Shown piece by piece: positions 8,594 through 16,134 of a stretch of DNA of 64,000 nt. The first letter of the stretch is position 1. Every line of letters starts with the position of its first letter. Both the position numbers and the translations under genes were made by a program. The stretch is from Flavonifractor sp. An82. Its GTDB lineage: Bacteria; Bacillota; Clostridia; Oscillospirales; Oscillospiraceae. The notes under the pieces were generated by a model. The model worked only from the letters and a program-made list of their open reading frames with translations. It had not been told where the DNA came from and did not search any database. Location: NCBI RefSeq assembly GCF_002159265.1, contig NZ_NFHG01000019.1:1-64000 (forward strand), in the 5' to 3' direction.

Positions 8594-8800
8594 ATGACTG
8601 CACAGGATTGCCCCAACTGCCATTATCCGGCGCCCAACCGGAAGCAGGACAGGGAGAAGAAGGAAGTCCCCCAGAGTCCCTACCATGCCCCCGAGGCTGA
8701 AACTCCTGATGACTGCGCCCAGTGCTTCTATCAGCCTGAGGAGCAGGAAAATCAGAAAAATGAGGACTGCAATCAGTGCTTCTATCAGCCTGAGAAGTAA
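8594..8800 (+). CDS. 68-residue peptide with three DCxxCxYxP repeats
   Basis: The ATG follows GGAGG (8580-8584), which overlaps the stop of the PduT-like gene, so translation is well supported. The peptide contains three copies of an Asp-Cys-x-x-Cys-x-Tyr-x-Pro unit: DCPNCHYPAP near the N-terminus, DCAQCFYQPE in the middle and DCNQCFYQPE at the end. They are separated by charged Lys/Glu linkers. No known family is recognised. Six regularly placed cysteines suggest metal or Fe-S binding, or a disulfide relay, which would fit the adjacent thiol peroxidase. A longer TTG-started reading from 8585 is less likely. It is highly charged and has no membrane segment. Confidence 0.8.
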   Translation: MTAQDCPNCHYPAPNRKQDREKKEVPQSPYHAPEAETPDDCAQCFYQPEEQENQKNEDCNQCFYQPEK

Positions 8801-8813
8801 CCAAACCGTCCGT

Positions 8814-8842
8814 CCCGCCGGAGCGTTGAGCGCTCCGGCGGG
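8814..8842 (+). terminator. GC-rich hairpin inside the BMC operon
   Basis: CCCGCCGGAGCG (8814-8825), a 5-base loop and CGCTCCGGCGGG (8831-8842) form a perfect 12-bp stem between the Cys-repeat peptide and the peroxiredoxin gene. There is no U-tract after it, so it may be a partial terminator or mRNA-stability element rather than a full stop. Confidence 0.6.
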
Positions 8843-8872
8843 GCGGCATGCATAGAAAAGGATGTGAGCTGT

Positions 8873-9688
8873 GTGGAACGATTGATCGGGAAAAAAGCCC
8901 CCTGGTTTTCCATGGAGGCGCTGGCGGCAGACGGAGAGCACTTTACGCGGGTCAGCCTGTCTGACTATGCCGGAGAGTGGCTGGTGCTCTTTTTCTACCC
9001 CATGGACTTTACCTTTGTCTGCCCCACAGAGCTGACAGCCTTTTCCGACCGCCGGGAGGAGTTCCAAAAGGCGGGGGCTCAGCTTCTGAGCGTCAGCACC
9101 GACAGCGTGTACACCCATCTGGCCTGGCAGCGCAACGGCCTGGGGAAGCTGGGCTATCCCATGGCGGCCGACCAGAATCTGCGGGTGTGCGACAGCTACG
9201 GTGTGCTGCTGGAGGAGGAAGGCGTGGCTCTGCGGGGGCTGTTCATCATTGACCCGGAGCAGAAAGTGCGCTATAGTGTGATCCATGATAACAACATCGG
9301 CCGCAATCCGGAGGAAGTGCTGCGGGTGCTGGCCGCCCTTCAGACGGGTGGACTGTGCGCTGCCGGCTGGGAGGCAGGGGAGGAGAACCTCCATCCCCAG
9401 GTTCCCCAGCAGCTGCCCGCCTCCCAGAAGGCCAGAGACGCCATGGTGCGCATCTATACCATGCCCACCTGCAGCTACTGCCGCAGTGTGAAGGAATTTC
9501 TGCGGCAGGTAGGGGTGGACTACGAGGAGTTCGATCTGTCCCACGACAAGGCGGGGCAGGCCTTCATGAAGCTGCGGGGCTATACCGGCCTGCCGGTGAC
9601 AGTCATCGACGGGGAGGAGATCGTGGGCTACGATATGCCCCGTATCAAGGCGGCCCTGGGGCTGGACGGACGGGATGAGGTGAAGTAA
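8873..9688 (+). CDS. Peroxiredoxin-glutaredoxin fusion protein
   Basis: Residues 1 to about 185 are a 2-Cys AhpC/Prx1-type peroxiredoxin: LIGKKAPWF start, FYPMDFTFVCPTEL with peroxidatic Cys50, and GGLCAAGWEAGE where the resolving-cysteine motif VCPAxW normally lies. Residues about 192-271 are a glutaredoxin/NrdH-like domain (VRIYTMPTCSYCRSVKEFL with a CSYC active site, GLPVTVIDGEEIVGYD). The fusion should reduce peroxides using its own thiol donor domain. GTG at 8873 is chosen because AAAGGA lies 11 bases upstream and it gives the family start; GTG at 8864 would add three residues. Its place between two shell genes is unusual. Confidence 0.92.
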   Translation: MERLIGKKAPWFSMEALAADGEHFTRVSLSDYAGEWLVLFFYPMDFTFVCPTELTAFSDRREEFQKAGAQLLSVSTDSVYTHLAWQRNGLGKLGYPMAADQNLRVCDSYGVLLEEEGVALRGLFIIDPEQKVRYSVIHDNNIGRNPEEVLRVLAALQTGGLCAAGWEAGEENLHPQVPQQLPASQKARDAMVRIYTMPTCSYCRSVKEFLRQVGVDYEEFDLSHDKAGQAFMKLRGYTGLPVTVIDGEEIVGYDMPRIKAALGLDGRDEVK

Positions 9689-9689
9689 G

Positions 9690-10070
9690 ATGGATCTGAT
9701 GGACTTTGGACGGGTGCAGGAAGGTAAAATGCGCATCGTGCAGGAGATGGTGCCCGGCAAACAGGTGACCCTGGCCCACATCATCGCCAGCCCTGATGAG
9801 ATCATCTACCAGAAGCTGGGCCTGAATCCTAATGTGGACTACCAGCAGGCAGCCATCGGCATCCTGAGCATGACCCCTTCGGAGATTTCTGTCATTGCCG
9901 GAGACATCGCAATTAAGAGCTCCAAGGTGGAGATGGGCTTTATCGACCGTTTCAGCGGCACCCTCATCTTTACCGGGCGTATCTCCAATGTACAGAGCGC
10001 CATCTCCGCCATCGTCACCTACCTGAAAAACCACCTGGGCTTTACCATCTGTGAGATCACGCGGACATGA
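9690..10070 (+). CDS. eutS: EutS/PduU-type circularly permuted BMC-H shell protein
   Basis: The 126-residue protein has the EutS/PduU signature: RIVQEMVPGKQVTLAHIIASP, AAIGILSMTPSEISVIAGD, IKSSKVEMGFIDRFSGTL and a C-terminal HLGFTICEITRT. These permuted shell proteins form hexamers capped by a small beta-barrel. Relative to EutS (about 111 residues) it has a few extra N-terminal residues (DLMDFGRVQEGK). It starts one base after the preceding stop and overlaps the EutP/PduV gene by four bases (ATGA), so the three genes are tightly coupled. Confidence 0.95.
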   Translation: MDLMDFGRVQEGKMRIVQEMVPGKQVTLAHIIASPDEIIYQKLGLNPNVDYQQAAIGILSMTPSEISVIAGDIAIKSSKVEMGFIDRFSGTLIFTGRISNVQSAISAIVTYLKNHLGFTICEITRT

Positions 10071-10573
10071 AGAAGATCATACTGATGGGCCGCAGTGAGT
10101 GCGGCAAGACCACCCTGACCCAGGCCCTCAAGGGTGACGTGATCCACTACCACAAGACCCAGTACATCAACCACTATGACGTGGTCATCGACACACCGGG
10201 GGAGTACGCCGAGAACGCCACCCTGGCCAAGGCTCTGGCTCTGTACACCTACGAGGCCGACGTGGTGGGGCTGCTGCTCAGCGCCACGGAGCCCTATTCC
10301 CTCTATCCCCCCTGCGTCACCGCCTGCTGCAACCGGCCGGTCATCGGGATCGTGACCCAGATCGACCATGAGGGCGGGAACCCGGAGCGGGCCCACAACT
10401 GGCTGGCCCTGGCGGGCTGCAACCCCATTTTCCATGTGAGCTCCTATACCGGAGAGGGGATCTGGCAGATCCTCAACTACCTGCGGGAGCCGGGGGATGT
10501 GCTGCCCTGGGAGTCGGAAGAGGATGCCGAGCGGCCCCGGACGGTGTTGTCAGACAAATACGGCGCCCTTTGA
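10067..10573 (+). CDS. eutP: EutP/PduV-type small GTPase
   Basis: The 168-residue P-loop protein starts KKIILMGRSECGKTTLTQAL, the Walker A of EutP/PduV, and has a DTPGEY G3 motif, followed by VIGIVTQIDHEGG containing the G4 TQID and FHVSSYTGEGI. PduV associates with the outside of compartments and may link them to filaments; EutP has also been reported to have acetate-kinase-like activity. The C-terminus (WESEEDAERPRTVLSDKYGAL) extends about 20 residues beyond the core. The start overlaps the EutS-like stop (ATGA). Confidence 0.93.
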   Translation: MKKIILMGRSECGKTTLTQALKGDVIHYHKTQYINHYDVVIDTPGEYAENATLAKALALYTYEADVVGLLLSATEPYSLYPPCVTACCNRPVIGIVTQIDHEGGNPERAHNWLALAGCNPIFHVSSYTGEGIWQILNYLREPGDVLPWESEEDAERPRTVLSDKYGAL

Positions 10574-10590
10574 GACGAGGAGGATACCCC

Positions 10591-11514
10591 TTGGATACCC
10601 ATACATTTCTTCTGGCCATGAACCGCGGACGGTACAGCGAGGCGGAGGGCCTGGCGGGCAGTTCCTACTGCGTATTTACCGCCCCGGTGGAGCTGCAGGT
10701 CACCCAGGACCGGCTGTACCTGGAGGGAGACAACCTGGTGCTGGAGATGCTCTACGGCCTGCACAGTGAGCCCGGCGTCCTTCGCCTGCGGCAGGTGGAC
10801 ACCAACGTGGTACTGGAGGAGTCGCCCGCCGGCGGATTCGTCCGCTTCCTGGCGGATAAGCAGGTCAAGTACATCGGCCAGCTGCTCATGTACGCCCTGC
10901 AATTCAAGATCCAGGACCTTTCGGCCTATGTGGCCGGCTGTGCCGGTGCCATCAAGGAACTGGAGGACGCCCTGGATAATCGGCTGGACAACAGCGGCAC
11001 CTATCAGCTGCTGGATTTCCGGCGCAGCTATACCCAGTGCGGCAACATGGTCATTGCGGTAAAGGAGATCCTGGCTCACATCGACAAGGGTTACTATCCC
11101 ATGCAGATGCAGAACAGCTATGTGCTCCAGGGTCAGGTTATGCTGGAGTTCAAATTCCTGGAGGAGCGGTACGAGCTGACCAAAAATACCGTGATCAAGG
11201 ATTTTGACACCTATACTTCCATTGTCAACAACAATATCAACCGCAGCGCCCGGCTGCTGAGCATCATCTCCCTGGCGGGCGTGACCCTGAATTTCATGTT
11301 CGGCGGTCTGCTGGCGGTCAATCCCATTCTGGGTGTGGTGGGTGGTCTGGCCATCGGCGGCCTGTCGGTGGGAGCCAGCGTCATGTACCGCACCAACAAG
11401 CGGGTGGAGAAACCCCTGGAGCCTGGCCGGCGGCGCTACGCCCTGGGATTCCACCGTAAGAAACTGACGGGGGAGGAGCCGGTCCGGACGGTGGAAGCGC
11501 AGGAAGAAAAGTAA
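10591..11514 (+). CDS. Unrecognised membrane-anchored protein with CorA-like layout
   Basis: About 307 residues. The N-terminal 230 residues are soluble and helical, ending in LEFKFLEERYELTKNTVIKD, which looks like a long coiled helix. Two membrane segments follow (LLSIISLAGVTLNFMFGGLL and ILGVVGGLAIGGLSVGASVM), then a basic cytosolic tail. A long helix plus two C-terminal membrane segments resembles CorA/ZntB channels, but the GMN motif is not clear (LNFMFGG is seen), so the assignment is weak. TTG at 10591 is chosen because CGAGGAGG lies 8 bases upstream; a longer start at 10570 overlaps the EutP stop. It is the last gene of the BMC operon. Confidence 0.7.
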   Translation: MDTHTFLLAMNRGRYSEAEGLAGSSYCVFTAPVELQVTQDRLYLEGDNLVLEMLYGLHSEPGVLRLRQVDTNVVLEESPAGGFVRFLADKQVKYIGQLLMYALQFKIQDLSAYVAGCAGAIKELEDALDNRLDNSGTYQLLDFRRSYTQCGNMVIAVKEILAHIDKGYYPMQMQNSYVLQGQVMLEFKFLEERYELTKNTVIKDFDTYTSIVNNNINRSARLLSIISLAGVTLNFMFGGLLAVNPILGVVGGLAIGGLSVGASVMYRTNKRVEKPLEPGRRRYALGFHRKKLTGEEPVRTVEAQEEK

Positions 11515-11526
11515 AGATAAGAGGGC

Positions 11527-11560
11527 AATATACCGCCGCAAGACTCTGCGGCGGTATATT
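11527..11560 (+). terminator. Hairpin at the end of the BMC operon
   Basis: AATATACCGCCGCA (11527-11540) and TGCGGCGGTATATT (11547-11560) form a perfect 14-bp stem with a 6-base loop, followed by CTCTTTG. The T-run is weak, but its position 12 bases after the last stop fits an operon terminator. Confidence 0.75.
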
Positions 11561-11612
11561 CTCTTTGAGGATGGTGCGCAAGTTCTGAGAGGCAAGGAGA
11601 GGAGTTTATGGA

Positions 11613-12965
11613 GTGTTTTTTTCGATTTCCCAGCGGGGCAGCACGGTAAGGCGTGAGGTGATCGGCGGCATTACCACGTTTTTTGCCATGGCCTACATCA
11701 TCTTTGTCAATCCCAATACCCTGTGCCCCAACTTGGGTACGGCGGCAGAGCCCTTTTTCCCGGCTATGCCGGAAGAACTGTGGGGACCGGTGCTGGTGGC
11801 CACCTGCGTGTCTGCGGCCATTGGCTGCTTCCTGACGGGACTGCTGGCCAACGTGCCCTTTGCCCAGGCCCCCGGCATGGGACTCAATGCGTTCTTTACC
11901 TATACCGTCTGCCTGGGGATGGGTTACACCTGGCAGGAGGGCCTGGCCATCGTGCTGCTCAGCGGCCTTCTCTTCCTGGCTATCTCGATATCGCCCCTGC
12001 GGAAGAAGCTGATTGCTTCCATTCCTGACTTCCTCAAGCACGCCATCTCGGCGGGCATCGGTCTGTTCATCGCCTTTATCGGCCTGCTCAACGTAGGGCT
12101 CATCTCTATCAGCGGCGCGGTGCCCGCTCTGCAGCTGTCCATGGTGGTGGACGGGCAGCGGGTGTGGAACACCCAGGGCCTGCTCACCCTGGTGGGCCTG
12201 CTGCTGACCGCCATCCTGATGGCTTTCCGGGTGAAGGGGGCTGTGGTCATCGGCATTTTGGTGACCACCCTGCTGGGCCTGCCTATGAGTGTGACCCAGA
12301 TTCCCGAGACCGTTACTATGGAGCATGTGACCCTGGCGCCGGTGTTCTTCCAGCTGGACCTGGCCGGCGTGTTCAGTAAGGGCCTGCTGCCCCTGCTGAC
12401 GGCGGTGATCAGCTTTGCCATTGTGGACTGCTTTGATACCCTGGGGGCCCTTGTGGGTCTGTCCTCCAGCGCTGGATTGGAGGATCACGACGGAAGGGCG
12501 GACCGGGCCCTCATTGCCGACGCTCTGGCCACCTGCTGCGGCGCCTGCATCGGCACCTCCACTGTCACCACCTTTGCCGAGTCCTCCACCGGCATCGCCG
12601 AGGGGGCCCGCACAGGCCTGAGCTCCATGGTGGTGGGTGTGCTCTTCCTCTTCTCCGTATTTCTGGCGCCGGTGGCCGGCATTATTCCCGCCGCCGCTAC
12701 CGCACCCGCCCTCATCATCGTGGGGGTGCTCACCATGCGCAGCGCCGCCTCCATCCCCTGGGACGACGTGGAGTGCGCTGTGCCCGCCTTTCTTACTGTG
12801 GCGGTCATGCCCTTTGCCTACTCCATTTCCGACGGCATCGCCTTCGGCTTCATCAGCTACAGCATCATCAAGCTGGTCCGGGGGAAGGGCCGGGAGGTGT
12901 CTCTGCTCACCTACGGCATCTCTCTGGTGTTTATCCTCAAGTATCTGCTGGGCAATCTTGTGTGA
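11613..12965 (+). CDS. NCS2-family (AzgA-like) purine/hypoxanthine permease
   Basis: The 450-residue polytopic protein shows the NCS2 AzgA/GhxP pattern: GGITTFFAMAYIIFVNP, APGMGLNAFFTYTVC, FAIVDCFDTLGALVG, TSTVTTFAESSTGIAEGARTG and a C-terminal DGIAFGFISYSIIKL. These carriers import guanine, hypoxanthine or adenine with protons. The GTG at 11613 follows AAGGAGAGGAG by 8 bases. An ATG at 11608 is in another frame and would join this one only if a run of seven T (11616-11622) had eight, giving the family-like N-terminus MECFFSIS. This may be slippage or natural variation. It is a single-gene transcript with its own terminator. Confidence 0.93.
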   Translation: MFFSISQRGSTVRREVIGGITTFFAMAYIIFVNPNTLCPNLGTAAEPFFPAMPEELWGPVLVATCVSAAIGCFLTGLLANVPFAQAPGMGLNAFFTYTVCLGMGYTWQEGLAIVLLSGLLFLAISISPLRKKLIASIPDFLKHAISAGIGLFIAFIGLLNVGLISISGAVPALQLSMVVDGQRVWNTQGLLTLVGLLLTAILMAFRVKGAVVIGILVTTLLGLPMSVTQIPETVTMEHVTLAPVFFQLDLAGVFSKGLLPLLTAVISFAIVDCFDTLGALVGLSSSAGLEDHDGRADRALIADALATCCGACIGTSTVTTFAESSTGIAEGARTGLSSMVVGVLFLFSVFLAPVAGIIPAAATAPALIIVGVLTMRSAASIPWDDVECAVPAFLTVAVMPFAYSISDGIAFGFISYSIIKLVRGKGREVSLLTYGISLVFILKYLLGNLV

Positions 12966-12966
12966 C

Positions 12967-13000
12967 AAAACGGCACCCACACCAGTGGGTGCCGTTTTTT
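12967..13000 (+). terminator. Rho-independent terminator of the permease gene
   Basis: CGGCACCCAC (12971-12980), loop ACCA, GTGGGTGCCG (12985-12994), flanked by AAAA on the left and TTTTTT on the right. It starts 2 bases after the permease stop. Confidence 0.95.
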
Positions 13001-13014
13001 CTGCCGGCCCATTC

Positions 13015-13043
13015 TTGACATTCCAGAGTGCTTTTGTGATAAT
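13015..13043 (+). promoter_or_regulatory. Vegetative promoter for the HTH-kinase pair
   Basis: TTGACA at 13015-13020, a 17-base spacer and GATAAT at 13038-13043. It lies just after the permease terminator and 46 bases before the HTH gene. Confidence 0.8.
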
Positions 13044-13089
13044 AGACCCACCTGAATATGTCAGAGTTTGTCAGAGGAGGCGGAGAAGT

Positions 13090-13500
13090 ATGAAATCCAC
13101 ACAGGAACTGGAACATCAGATCCGGCAAAGCGGGGAACCTTCTCTGCTGACAGAGGATACCTTTTCCGCCCCTGATCTGACGGACTATCTGCGGGAATTA
13201 ATCAGCGGACATGGCATGTCGGTGCAGGATGTGGTGGTGGGCTGTCGGCTGGACCGCAGTTATGGGTATCAGCTCTTCAATGGCACCCGCAAGCCCACCC
13301 GGAATTTTCTGCTCCGGCTGGCGCTGCTGCTGAAGCTGAGGGAGGAGGAGGCCCAGCGGCTGCTGAAGGTGGCCCAGCGGCAGCCCCTCTACGCCCGCAA
13401 CCGGCGGGACGCCGCGGTGCTGTACGGCCTGACCCACGGCCTGACGGCGGACAAGACCCAGGAACTTTTGAACGGACTGGGGGAGGAGGGGCTGGAGTGA
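13090..13500 (+). CDS. Small HTH (XRE-like) protein coupled to a Ser/Thr kinase
   Basis: The 136-residue protein has a lambda-repressor-like helix-turn-helix in the middle (DYLRELISGHGMSVQDVVVG, then YGYQLFNGTRKPTRNFLLRL), and a helical C-terminus (YARNRRDAAVLYGLTHGL). It overlaps the kinase start (TGATGA), so the two are translated together. This two-gene arrangement of a short HTH protein and a Hanks-type kinase is common in Clostridia, where the HTH protein may be the kinase's regulator or substrate; that is inference. AGAGGAGGCGGAG lies just before the ATG. Confidence 0.85.
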   Translation: MKSTQELEHQIRQSGEPSLLTEDTFSAPDLTDYLRELISGHGMSVQDVVVGCRLDRSYGYQLFNGTRKPTRNFLLRLALLLKLREEEAQRLLKVAQRQPLYARNRRDAAVLYGLTHGLTADKTQELLNGLGEEGLE

Positions 13501-14342
13501 TGAATCAGAACGACTTCTTATCGGAGTTTACCCCGCTGCCGGACAGCGTGGCGTTGCCTCAGCGGATCCTTGCGGACTATGAGGCCGATTCCTGCCTGAG
13601 TCAAAAGGAAGACGGGCGGCTGACCCTGCGGCTGCGGCGAAAAGCAGACGGCCAATGGATCGTGCTGAAAGCTGCCTCAGTCGACAGGGAGGATCTGGCG
13701 GAGGAATATCGGATCCTGACCGCTCTGGCGCCCCTTCTGCCGGGGGCTGTGCCGGAGCCTGTGGACTGCTTTGAAGAGGATGGAACAGGCTATCTTCTCC
13801 GCACCTATCTGGAAGGGGAGAACCTGACCCAGTGGCGGGAGCGGGAGGAGGGCTGCCCGGAGGGACTGTGTATCTCGCTGGGGCGCAAGCTGTGTGCCCT
13901 GCTGGGGGTACTCCACAGCCAGCAGCCGCCGGTGATCTACCGGGATATCAAGCCGGAAAACATCCTGCTTCTGCCCGACGGCGGCATCGGACTGATCGAC
14001 TTTGGCATTGCCCGCCAGTTCAAGGACGGCAAGGACACGGACACCCGCCATATGGGCACCCGCGCCACCGCCGCCCCGGAGCAGTACGGCTACGCCCAGA
14101 CAGACCAGCGCACCGATCTCTACGGCCTGGGTATGACCCTGATCTGGCTTCTCACCGGCCGGTATGACCGGGACAGCCTGACCCAGACGGAGGAGATTTC
14201 TCCCCATCTGCGTTCCGTGCTGGAGAAAGCGGTGGCCTCATGTTTATATACACAAATCCCTGAAAGCCGCATAAACACTGAACTTTTTAACCATCATCAA
14301 AAAACAGAATATCCCTATAACCACACTGAAAACGCCTTTTGA
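13500..14342 (+). pseudogene. Hanks-type Ser/Thr protein kinase, 3' end replaced by an inserted element
   Basis: Residues 1 to about 245 are a protein kinase domain: IVLKAASV with the ATP-binding Lys, catalytic VIYRDIKPENILLLPDG, LIDFGIARQF (DFG) and TRATAAPEQYGYAQTDQRTD. The reading then passes at about nucleotide 14,240 from GC-rich native sequence (EKAVAS) into AT-rich DNA, giving an unrelated tail of about 35 residues. The normal kinase end (a Pro-rich helix after LEKAVA) is missing, and I do not find the lost 3' part elsewhere in the window. The kinase core is nearly complete, so the product may keep activity but lacks the last helix. Confidence 0.85.
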
Positions 14343-14440
14343 CGGCTTCCCAGCCGATCACGGGGCGTTTTCTGGTGTCCGGCGTATCGTTTCCACGGTA
14401 CGCCATTTTTTATGCCCAAAACCAGAAAGGAGGCGACGCC

Positions 14441-15589
14441 ATGTATTTCACATCCGGCGGCGACCGCGCCTTTGAAAGCCTCATGCAAGGCAAGCCCGGC
14501 TTCGACGACTACGACAGCGGCGACGCCGGAGCGCCGGAGGATTGCGGCGACTGCCGTTTCTACCGTCCCGACTGGAAGTATCAGTTTTGCGTGTATGCAG
14601 AGTGTCCCTACCAGCCGGGCAAGCTCACCGCCTATGACGCGGTGAAATTCCAAGTGAAAGGAGTTGACGACGAGATGGCAGTTTTTCGTGTGGAGAAAAA
14701 CCGGGGCTACACGGTGATGTCCAACCACCACCTGCGGAACAAAGACCTGTCCCTGAAAGCCAAGGGGCTGCTTTCGCAAATGCTGTCCCTGCCCGAAAAC
14801 TGGGACTATACCTTGAAAGGCTTGTCCCTTATCAACCGGGAAAGCATCGACGCCATACGGACGGCGGTGTGGGAACTGGAAAAAGCCGGGTATATCACCC
14901 GCCAGCAGAACCGGGACGGCAAGGGCAAGATGGCCGACATGGTTTATACCATCTACGAACAGCCGCAGCCCCGGCCAGAGGCAGAGGGTGAAGAACAGCC
15001 GGGATTGGAAAACCCGGTGTTGGAAAATCCAACATCGGATAATCCAACGTCGGAAAACCCGGTATCGGGAAATCCAATGCAATTAAATAAAGATATACCA
15101 AGTAAAGAAAAATCAAATACTGATCTATCAAGTACCCAATCCATTCCTATCCTTTCCCCAAACCCTTCTCCTGCGGAGGGCAAGGCGGCACAGCCGCCGG
15201 AACGGAAGCGAAAGGAAGCGAATGAGGCATACCGGGTGTATGAGGAAATCATCAAGGACAATATCAGTTATGACATTCTGAAAGCCGATCTGCCCTATGA
15301 CGGCGACCGTCTGAACGAGATTGTAGACCTGATCCTTGAAACCGTCTGCACCCGGCGCAAGACCATCCGTGTTGCCGGTGACGACTATCCGGCGGAGCTG
15401 GTGAAATCCAAGTTTATGAAGCTGGACAGCGAACACATCCGCTTTGTGCTGGATTGCCTGAACAAGAACACCACGGAAATCCGAAACATCAAGCAGTATC
15501 TACGGGCGGCGCTGTTCAACGCTCCGTCCACGATTGGGAATTACTATTCTTCCCTTGTGGCCCATGATATGGCGACCGGGAAAATCTGA
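14441..15589 (+). CDS. ICE replication initiator-like protein fused to an upstream Cys-rich peptide
   Basis: The AGAAAGGAGG site 7 bases before ATG 14441 supports this start. Residues 1-75 (MYFTSGGDRAFESLMQ, then CGDCRFYRPDWKYQFCVYAECPYQ) form a Cys-containing peptide. In frame after it comes MAVFRVEKNRGYTVMSNHHL (ATG 14675, preceded by its own AAAGGAG), the start of the replication-initiator/DUF6017-type winged-helix protein of Clostridia conjugative elements. A low-complexity NP-rich linker follows and then a helical C-terminal domain. The cell may make both the fused 382-residue and the 304-residue form. No other replication gene remains. Confidence 0.8.
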   Translation: MYFTSGGDRAFESLMQGKPGFDDYDSGDAGAPEDCGDCRFYRPDWKYQFCVYAECPYQPGKLTAYDAVKFQVKGVDDEMAVFRVEKNRGYTVMSNHHLRNKDLSLKAKGLLSQMLSLPENWDYTLKGLSLINRESIDAIRTAVWELEKAGYITRQQNRDGKGKMADMVYTIYEQPQPRPEAEGEEQPGLENPVLENPTSDNPTSENPVSGNPMQLNKDIPSKEKSNTDLSSTQSIPILSPNPSPAEGKAAQPPERKRKEANEAYRVYEEIIKDNISYDILKADLPYDGDRLNEIVDLILETVCTRRKTIRVAGDDYPAELVKSKFMKLDSEHIRFVLDCLNKNTTEIRNIKQYLRAALFNAPSTIGNYYSSLVAHDMATGKI

Positions 15590-15931
15590 AAGGAGGACGG
15601 CCCTAGCCCCGTCAATCGCGCCCTCAATGATCGGCAGGTATTCTTCGGGACAGAGTTTCAGCTTGTGGCCGACCCGCTGGCGCTGCTCGCTTTCTTCCCG
15701 CATGATCTCCGGGTTAAAATACCGTTCCACGGGCAGACCGCAATTCCTGATTAGTTGTATGATAATCGGCAGGCTGGGTATTATTCCGTCATTTTCGATA
15801 TTTGCAAGATACCGCCAGTCGATATTCAGCTTTTCCGCCATTGCTTTGCGCGACAAATGCTTTGCCTTTCGCGCAGCTTTTACATCTGCGCCGAAAGTTT
15901 CAAAGCCGGGACAATCTTTGATATTCGCCAT
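15500..15931 (-). pseudogene. XRE-family regulator of the ICE, C-terminus lost at a junction
   Basis: The ATG at 15931 begins MANIKDCPGFETFGADVKAA, followed by a helix-turn-helix (LSRKAMAEKLNIDWRYLANI). The conserved domain continues through PEEYLPIIEGAIDGARA. After that, near 15,603, the frame runs antisense into the end of the replication initiator, so the last 35 residues are foreign. This marks a deletion junction between two element segments that were not originally adjacent. Two AT-rich direct repeats sit upstream and may be its binding sites. Confidence 0.75.
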
Positions 15932-15944
15932 ATAGCACCACCCA

Positions 15945-16019
15945 CTTACATTGTATATTTCATATTTCCCCAATGGAATGTTGCTATATGCACTCTGCTT
16001 ACATTTTATATTTCATATT
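15945..16019. promoter_or_regulatory. Pair of 22-bp direct repeats upstream of the XRE gene
   Basis: 15945-15966 and 15998-16019 share 21 of 22 bases; both begin CTTACATT and end TATATTTCATATT. They are 53 bases apart, about five helical turns, and precede the minus-strand XRE start, as expected of an autoregulatory operator. The role is inferred. Confidence 0.65.
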
Positions 16020-16134
16020 CAGATAACTTTGTACGGCAGCTCACAATCCGCTCCATGTTGACAGAAAACATCGGATGAAGTATAATGACTATAAGAACCA
16101 ATTTGGTCAAAAAGATAAAGCGGAGGTGACAACC

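Noticed and set aside
10477-11595. Minus-strand frame over the last BMC gene.
   Set aside because: It overlaps EutP and the CorA-like gene in antisense and has no ribosome site.
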